NCBI GenBank assembly: GCA_003224075.1
Contig: QHYF01000189.1
Coordinates: 1-10,565, forward strand
Source of the DNA: Acidobacteriota bacterium
GTDB taxonomy: Bacteria > Acidobacteriota > Terriglobia > Acidiferrales > UBA7541
Length of the DNA: 10,565 nt
Direction: 5' to 3'
A program made the translations under genes and the position numbers. This document shows, in pieces, positions 6,328-10,565 of this stretch. Each line of letters begins with the position of its first letter. Within the stretch, counting starts at the first letter, position 1. Under the pieces are notes generated by a model. It saw nothing but the letters and a program-made list of their open reading frames with translations. It ran no database searches and was not told where the DNA came from.

Positions 6328-6819
6328 TCACTTTGCGGGCAACGGCTCCCGGTATTTGGCGGCGTCCACAGACTTCCATTCGCCCTTGATGATGCCTGCC
6401 CGAATCTGCGCGGCGGTTTTGCCCTTCTGCGACTGTTCGTAGGTGTAGAAGTCCTCATAGATGCAGGTGCCGCATTCCGAGCCGTGTTTGCTGGCAAAGC
6501 AATCGAGCAGGCTGCCGTGGCCCTTAGTGCGGTCGCAATGACAATAGCAGGGCTCCTGGTAAAGCGTTTTCTTGATCTTCGCCGCGAGCGTGTAAGCATT
6601 CTGAACCATGGGATCACTAAAGAGTTCGGGGGCCATCGTCGTGGGAAGCGCACCTTGGGGCGCCTGCGCATGATATGCCGGCACCGGCTCGTCTGCTCCA
6701 GCCTGAGGCGTGTTCATGCCCTGCGGCGATCGCGAAGCGGCCGGTTGGGAAACAAGTGCTAAAACAAATGCCAAACCGAAGAAAACGGCGCCACCTAACA
6801 ACTTCTCGATTGTTCGCAT
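6328..6819 (-). CDS. Secreted PCYCGC-motif Cys-rich protein
   Basis: A 163-residue protein. Residues 1-29 are a signal peptide or anchor (MRTIEK, long hydrophobic core, QPAAS), followed by a Pro/Ala-rich linker to about 65. The C-terminal part, 70-150, matches the PCYCGC family (PF13798): PCYCHC at 90-95, Cys107 in LLDCF, and ECGTC at 115-119, then a TYEQSQKGKTAAQIRAGI helix. Six Cys plus His94 and His112 suggest a metal site or paired disulfides outside the cytoplasm. The family motif's Gly is replaced by His. The family's function is unknown. The start ATG 6819 is supported by GGGAGG five bases upstream. It lies 78 bases after the glycoside hydrolase with no clear promoter between, so it may be the last gene of that transcript. 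Confidence 0.85.
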   Translation of the reverse strand: MRTIEKLLGGAVFFGLAFVLALVSQPAASRSPQGMNTPQAGADEPVPAYHAQAPQGALPTTMAPELFSDPMVQNAYTLAAKIKKTLYQEPCYCHCDRTKGHGSLLDCFASKHGSECGTCIYEDFYTYEQSQKGKTAAQIRAGIIKGEWKSVDAAKYREPLPAK

Positions 6820-6897
6820 ACCCGCCTCCCGTTCCTTCCTCAAGTGCAAAACCTTCGCAAAGAAAAGAGATGGCCGCCCGTCCAGCATCACGACCCG

Positions 6898-7878
6898 TTA
6901 GACGGCGGAAATGCCGTTTTGTGTGAGCCAGATGAGCAGCGCCTCAGGGTCGACTGCGCCGTACTGTTCGTCACCGCTGCCGGGTTCGGGTTTGCGCCAT
7001 CTCCAGACGCCCGCGCCAGCCAGACCTGCAGCTTTGCAATCGTCCAGCGCCGCTTCCAGCGAATACCCGGGTGTGCCCGGGTCTTGCGCGGGCAATTCTC
7101 CCAGCCAGAGCGGACAATGGAGGCTTTCCTGCGGCTTCAAAGCCCGCAATTGCGCGCCGAGATCGCCAGTTTGGTCGCGCTCGGTCTTCGGATAATAATG
7201 GGCCTGATAGAAATCGAGCGCGAGATCGCTCCAGGCGCGAACCCAGAGGATCCGTGCGGAGCCAAGCGTCACTCGCGCTTGCGAGTTTTCGTGCACGGCA
7301 TCCGCAATCTCACGCGCAAACGCATTGAAGTCCGCAAAGTGTATACCCGCTTCTGGGGACGGCGTGAATTCACGAATGGCCCACTCGGGTTCGTTGGCCA
7401 CTTCCCAGGCGTAGACCGCGGGATGCGCACGAAATTCCCCGAAGAGCGGAATCAGCACTCGCTCAAGCAAGGCTTCCCGCCCCGCGGGAAATTTCAAGAC
7501 GTTCTGGTTCGGCAGCGACGAGGCGGCGGCACCGCGATTCTGCATCCACAGAAAATCGAGCAGGGAAAAACACAACTGCAAGCCGAATTGCTGCGCCAGT
7601 TCGAGCGCGGCGGCAACATCCGCAAAGAGAAGATCATCGGGTCCCGCTGGGATTCCATTATTGACAGCGAGGCCGCTGCGCCCGTCGCATAGCAGGAACC
7701 AGCGCACCAGCGCGACACCCGAAGTCCGGATGCGTTCGAAATCCTCGGCGACGGCTTTTCGCGTATCCGGTGTGCTGACGCCCCTTGCGCCCCACGGGCT
7801 GCGACCAAAATCCTGGCCGTAATTCACCCACGGATAGTTCACGCCAAGCAGAAATTCTTCGGGCGCAGGGGCTGGCAT
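6898..7878 (-). CDS. GH5-like (cellulase/mannanase-type) glycoside hydrolase, no signal peptide
   Basis: A 326-residue TIM-barrel enzyme. Clan GH-A landmarks are visible in order: LLGVNYPW near the N-terminus, VRWFLL (58-63), LDFLW (107-111), the general acid/base Glu163 in WEVANEPEW, AHYYP (226-230) on strand 6, the nucleophile Glu261 in WLGELP, and GVWRW (290-294) on strand 8. It should be a retaining hydrolase of a beta-linked glycan, nearest to GH5-type cellulases and mannanases; the exact substrate is not readable. The protein starts MPAPAPEEFL with no hydrophobic export signal, so it is predicted cytoplasmic, unusual for a cellulase-like enzyme and suggesting action on imported oligosaccharides or glycosides. 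No clear ribosome site precedes the ATG at 7878. The EcsC-family gene ends 21 bases upstream on the same strand, so the two are probably co-transcribed. Confidence 0.85.
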   Translation of the reverse strand: MPAPAPEEFLLGVNYPWVNYGQDFGRSPWGARGVSTPDTRKAVAEDFERIRTSGVALVRWFLLCDGRSGLAVNNGIPAGPDDLLFADVAAALELAQQFGLQLCFSLLDFLWMQNRGAAASSLPNQNVLKFPAGREALLERVLIPLFGEFRAHPAVYAWEVANEPEWAIREFTPSPEAGIHFADFNAFAREIADAVHENSQARVTLGSARILWVRAWSDLALDFYQAHYYPKTERDQTGDLGAQLRALKPQESLHCPLWLGELPAQDPGTPGYSLEAALDDCKAAGLAGAGVWRWRKPEPGSGDEQYGAVDPEALLIWLTQNGISAV

Positions 7879-7899
7879 GTTGCTGTAAAACTGCGGCCG

Positions 7900-8613
7900 C
7901 TAATGGACCACAGCCTCCGGAGAAGTATACGCCGGAGAGGGACGTGGCGCGGAAGCTTTCGCTTCCAGATGCCTAGTCCGAAGGTGGCGCTGGACGCGGC
8001 GACCCCATCCCCGAACAAAGGAAAAGTTCAGCGCACCCCCAATGGCCGAGCTTGCGAGAGGAATTAGCCGCCCAGCCCACTTTTCGGCTGCCTCAGCTCC
8101 AACCTTTGCGGCGAAGCGTTCCACAACGCGCGGAGCAAGCTTTTCGAGAATCTGTTTTTCGGCAAGGTCCTTGCCATAATCGATGCCGGAGGCTGCGGCA
8201 GCCGCCTTCCACATTTCGATTCTTTGATCGTGACCGCGAACCTCGAATCCATAAAGCAGAGAGAGCCGCTGGATCAGCCGCAGCGTGATCACCGTGAGCA
8301 GGCTGGCATCAGGCAAGAAGGTGATCATGCCACCCAAGCCGAATCCGGCGCCTTCGGCAAGCGCCAGGCGTTCTGCATCCCGAATCAGCGCCGCAGCGAT
8401 GGCATCCAGGCGCTCCATCGGAACATCCATCATTCTTGCGAAATTAGGAACCCAAAGGCCGTGCTTATCCGCGAGCTGACGCCGGAAATCTTCCGGATCA
8501 ATTTCGATCGAACGCAGGCCGCGGAGAACTCCGAACCGCAAGAAGCGGCCAAATGTGCGCCCGGCGAGCGATGATCTACGCGAGTTATGTAGCCCCGCCA
8601 TACCTTTCAACAT
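7900..8613 (-). CDS. EcsC-family protein
   Basis: A 237-residue protein from ATG 8613. The middle carries the EcsC family pattern: a Gly-rich hydrophobic stretch GAGFGLGGMITFLPDASLL (88-106) running into a helix TLRLIQRLSLLYGF (110-123), and a second block near 181-212, RLIPLASSAIGGALNFSF followed by a basic amphipathic helix. It is related in name to Bacillus EcsC of the Ecs transporter operon, but the biochemical role of this family is not established and no ABC transporter genes lie here. Membrane association is likely from the two hydrophobic blocks. The N-terminus is Arg-rich (residues 12-34). The start is uncertain: TTG 8640, ATG 8613 and ATG 8601 are in frame and none has a well-spaced ribosome site. 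Confidence 0.78.
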   Translation of the reverse strand: MLKGMAGLHNSRRSSLAGRTFGRFLRFGVLRGLRSIEIDPEDFRRQLADKHGLWVPNFARMMDVPMERLDAIAAALIRDAERLALAEGAGFGLGGMITFLPDASLLTVITLRLIQRLSLLYGFEVRGHDQRIEMWKAAAAASGIDYGKDLAEKQILEKLAPRVVERFAAKVGAEAAEKWAGRLIPLASSAIGGALNFSFVRGWGRRVQRHLRTRHLEAKASAPRPSPAYTSPEAVVH

Positions 8614-8731
8614 CCTACGGTGGTTAGAAGCGGCTGGCAACCACCACGTTGCAGCCCCGGCGTGCCGCGCGGTGAATCTGACAAAGGAGGGGGGAGTTAC
8701 CCGGAACGCAGCAGAAAAACTGGAGTCCTAC

Positions 8732-8759
8732 TTGACGCGGAGAAGTTTTTGGGTAAACT
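8732..8759 (+). promoter_or_regulatory. Sigma70-like promoter of the 95-residue protein gene
   Basis: TTGACG (8732-8737, five of six) and TAAACT (8754-8759, four of six) are 16 bases apart. The expected transcription start is about 8766, only some six bases before the ATG at 8772, and no Shine-Dalgarno sequence is present, so the message would be nearly leaderless. The same -10 hexamer occurs in the promoter at 6251-6279. Confidence 0.55.
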
Positions 8760-8771
8760 GCATTTTTCCTT

Positions 8772-9059
8772 ATGGCTACGGCGCCACAAATCGCTCTCAC
8801 CGATTTCGTGCACGATCTCGACTTCCCGCAGCGGGAAGCCGCGTTTTTCTATGGCCTGTTCCTGCGCGGTTATTCTGCGGATCAGTTGCGACGGGACATC
8901 GAGGTCCCCCCGGCGGTCCTCGCCAAATGGCACCGCGAAGCGGAGCATGACCCGCAGCTCCGTGATATTTTTGCGCGCATGGTGGATTATCGGCGCCACG
9001 TGCTGGCCATTTTTGATGCCTTGGTCGGTTCGGATGGCCAGCCCCAGCGCGTTCAGTAA
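8772..9059 (+). CDS. Small unrecognised protein, helix-turn-helix-like
   Basis: A 95-residue acidic-basic helical protein without signal peptide or membrane segment, so cytoplasmic. I do not recognise its family. Residues 17-55 have the look of a helix-turn-helix: REAAFFYGLFLRGYSADQLRR, then IEVPPAVLAKWHREA, which resembles the N-terminal HTH of small terminase subunits or sigma-70 region 4-like folds, but there is no phage context. Residues 58-86 are a further helical stretch (LRDIFARMVDYRRHVLAIFDAL). A good promoter just upstream and a compact, well-formed reading frame support it as a real gene. It is divergent from the EcsC gene and 247 bases upstream of the GWxTD gene. DNA binding is inference only. 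Confidence 0.7.
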   Translation: MATAPQIALTDFVHDLDFPQREAAFFYGLFLRGYSADQLRRDIEVPPAVLAKWHREAEHDPQLRDIFARMVDYRRHVLAIFDALVGSDGQPQRVQ

Positions 9060-9186
9060 CATTACTGTCCTTGAGCGTATCCTCCGGAGTTAAAAGTCCT
9101 AATCCAACGTGTTCGTCCTCTCTCCGGCATCGAGTAATCCCCCTGTACGTTCGTTCAGGTCAAAAACTGTCAGGCAACCAAACGGA

Positions 9187-9226
9187 GTGACACTTGATCT
9201 AAAGGATTTCCGGGGGCAAGTGTCAC
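9187..9226. repeat. Perfect inverted repeat, 10-bp arms with 20-base spacer
   Basis: GTGACACTTG (9187-9196) and CAAGTGTCAC (9217-9226) are exact reverse complements with a 20-base A/G-rich spacer. The arms end 22 bases before the -35 of the GWxTD gene promoter, an upstream-operator position. It could bind a dimeric regulator as two half-sites, or form a stem-loop ending the transcript of the 95-residue protein gene; there is AAAA but no T run behind it on the plus strand, so an intrinsic terminator is unlikely. The remaining intergenic sequence from 9060 to 9186 shows nothing else I can name. Confidence 0.55.
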
Positions 9227-9248
9227 AAAATGCAGGGGATTCCTTTGA

Positions 9249-9277
9249 TTGACGGAGAGCTTTTCCGGGCGTAGAAT
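9249..9277 (+). promoter_or_regulatory. Strong sigma70-like promoter of the GWxTD gene
   Basis: TTGACG (9249-9254) and TAGAAT (9272-9277) each match consensus at five of six positions with an ideal 17-base spacer. Transcription would begin near 9284, giving a leader of about 23 bases that includes the GAGGTG ribosome site at 9296-9301. This is the best promoter in the window. Confidence 0.7.
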
Positions 9278-9306
9278 CGCAACGTCCCAAATTTTGAGGT
9301 GTCTTC

Positions 9307-10565
9307 ATGCCACGGGCAGTCCGGACCCTAATCGCCTCCATGTTTTCGTTCGCAATCGCCATTTTGCCGGTCTTCGGCCAACAGACGCGGGACCAAGGCG
9401 CCCCTCCGACACAGCAAAAGCCGGATAGAGAAACAAAGCGAAAGATGAAGAGAACGCTGAAAGAATTAGACAGCGCCTACCGGCAGTGGCTGACGGAGGA
9501 CGTCACCTACATCATCTCTCCCGAAGAGCGCAACGCCTTTCTTCAACTCGATACCAACGAAGAGCGCGAGCAATTCATCGAGCAATTCTGGCTACGGCGC
9601 AGCAGCAATCCTGATTTGCCGGAGAACGATTTTAAGGAAGAGCATTACCGCCGCATCGCCTACGCCAACGAACACTTTGCTTCCGGCATCCCCGGCTGGA
9701 AGACCGATCGTGGCCGCATGTACATCATGTGGGGTCCGGCGGATGAGGTTGAATCGCACCCCACGGGCGGCACGTACGACCGGCCAATGGAAGAGGGTGG
9801 CGGCTCAACGAGCACGTATCCGTGGGAAACCTGGCGCTGGCGCTACCTGGAAGGCATCGGCGAGAACATCATCTTGGAATTCGTGGACCCCAGCGGCTCG
9901 GGGGAATATCACCTGACGATGGACCCGTCAGAAAAAGACGCGCTGCTGCACGTGCCCGGCGCGGGCTTAAGCCTCCTGGAATCGATGGGCATGGCGTCCA
10001 AGACAGACCGCTTCACACGTTCCGACGGTACAAACCTGCCGAGGTCTATGGGCGGTGAACCTGCCAGCATGAACGAATTCAACCGCCTGGAACTCTACGC
10101 CAAGGTCAACAAACCTCCCGAGGTTAAATTCAAGGATCTTGAAGCCGTGGTCACGTCGCGCATCGTCCGCGACCAGGTCCATTTCCGCTGGCGCACGGAC
10201 TATCTGAAAGTGACAAATGACACTGTGCTTGTGCCCGTTACCGTGCAGGTCCCCAACAGCCAGCTTTCTTTTCAGGCGAAGGACGGGATTCACTCCGCGG
10301 TACTCAATATTTTCGGGCGCGTGACTACTCTCACCGGCCGCGTGGTGCAAACGTTTGAAGATTCCGTCAGCCGCGATTTCCCGGATACACTTTTCCAGCA
10401 ATCGCTGAAGCTGCAATCGATTTATCAAAAAGCCGTTCCCCTGCGCCCGGGGCTGTACCGCCTGGATCTGGTAATCAAGGACGTGCAGAGCGGAAACATC
10501 GGTGTCGTGAACACGCGCCTGGCGGTGCCGCGGTACGAAGACGAGAAGCTGCAAACAAGTTCGCT
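9307..10565 (+). CDS. GWxTD-domain secreted protein, 3' end outside the window
   Basis: The frame is open from ATG 9307 to the right edge: 419 codons, C-terminus missing. Residues 1-24 form a signal peptide (MPRAVR, hydrophobic core, PVFG before QQ), followed by a charged linker with many Lys/Arg (35-52). Residues 55-145 are the GWxTD domain hallmark: YRQWLTEDVTYIISPEER (58-75), the Glu/Arg-rich helix with FIEQFWLRR (90-98), HYRRIAYANEHF (113-124), then PGWKTDRGRMYIMWGPADEVE, in which GWKTD is at 130-134. A YPWETWRWRYL segment follows at 171-181, then beta-rich sequence to the edge. The family is common in Acidobacteria and some other environmental phyla as an exported protein of unknown function. 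GAGGTG at normal spacing supports the start. Confidence 0.88.
   Translation, partial: MPRAVRTLIASMFSFAIAILPVFGQQTRDQGAPPTQQKPDRETKRKMKRTLKELDSAYRQWLTEDVTYIISPEERNAFLQLDTNEEREQFIEQFWLRRSSNPDLPENDFKEEHYRRIAYANEHFASGIPGWKTDRGRMYIMWGPADEVESHPTGGTYDRPMEEGGGSTSTYPWETWRWRYLEGIGENIILEFVDPSGSGEYHLTMDPSEKDALLHVPGAGLSLLESMGMASKTDRFTRSDGTNLPRSMGGEPASMNEFNRLELYAKVNKPPEVKFKDLEAVVTSRIVRDQVHFRWRTDYLKVTNDTVLVPVTVQVPNSQLSFQAKDGIHSAVLNIFGRVTTLTGRVVQTFEDSVSRDFPDTLFQQSLKLQSIYQKAVPLRPGLYRLDLVIKDVQSGNIGVVNTRLAVPRYEDEKLQTSS

Noticed and set aside
6902..6920. ACGGC-GGAAAT-GCCGT plus TTTT, terminator-like on the plus strand
   Set aside because: No plus-strand gene ends here; it is inside the 3' end of the minus-strand hydrolase gene.
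6844..7692. 282-codon plus-strand open frame opposite the glycoside hydrolase
   Set aside because: Antisense to a gene with clear catalytic motifs; composition is Arg-rich and shows no family signal.
8681..8693. AAAGGAGG ribosome-site-like sequence on the plus strand
   Set aside because: No start codon at a usable distance follows, and the promoter of the next gene lies downstream of it.
9099..9362. 87-codon minus-strand open frame upstream of and into the GWxTD gene
   Set aside because: It covers a strong plus-strand promoter and the inverted repeat, has no ribosome site I can see, and looks random.

Overview
The window looks like a chromosomal piece of an acidobacterium (Acidobacteriota). 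GC content is moderately high. Three gene types typical of that phylum occur together: a GWxTD-domain secreted protein (right edge), a FecR-type protein with a DUF6600-like C-terminal part (left edge), and a PCYCGC-motif protein. I see no RNA gene, insertion sequence, CRISPR array or phage gene. The phylum call is an inference from gene content.

Layout. (1) 1-801, minus: FecR-domain secreted protein, cut by the left edge. (2) 982-2556, plus: a PLP-dependent aminotransferase followed 24 bp later by a small cupin, probably one transcript. (3) 2719-3471, plus: a small outer-membrane beta-barrel protein, convergent with the next block. (4) 6219-3541, minus: a tight three-gene operon with its own promoter. 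It encodes a PA2779-like small membrane protein, a C39-like (PA2778-like) cysteine peptidase, and a TPR + POTRA-like + Omp85-type barrel protein; both junctions overlap. (5) 8613-6328, minus: an EcsC-family protein, a GH5-like glycoside hydrolase without signal peptide, and a secreted PCYCGC-type Cys-rich protein. (6) 8772-9059, plus: an unrecognised 95-aa protein behind a near-leaderless promoter. (7) 9307-end, plus: a GWxTD-domain protein with a strong sigma70-like promoter and an upstream perfect 10-bp inverted repeat, cut by the right edge.

Most products carry export signals (FecR, OMP, all three genes of block 4, PCYCGC, GWxTD), so the window is mainly envelope-related. The best candidate for an undescribed system is block 4. 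In Pseudomonas-type PA2778 proteins the C39-like peptidase is, as I recall it, fused to TPRs. Here the TPRs instead form the N-terminus of an Omp85-type barrel, translationally coupled to the peptidase by a GTGA overlap. This suggests a peptidase/outer-membrane-translocon module. The domain assignments rest on visible motifs; the joint function is inference.
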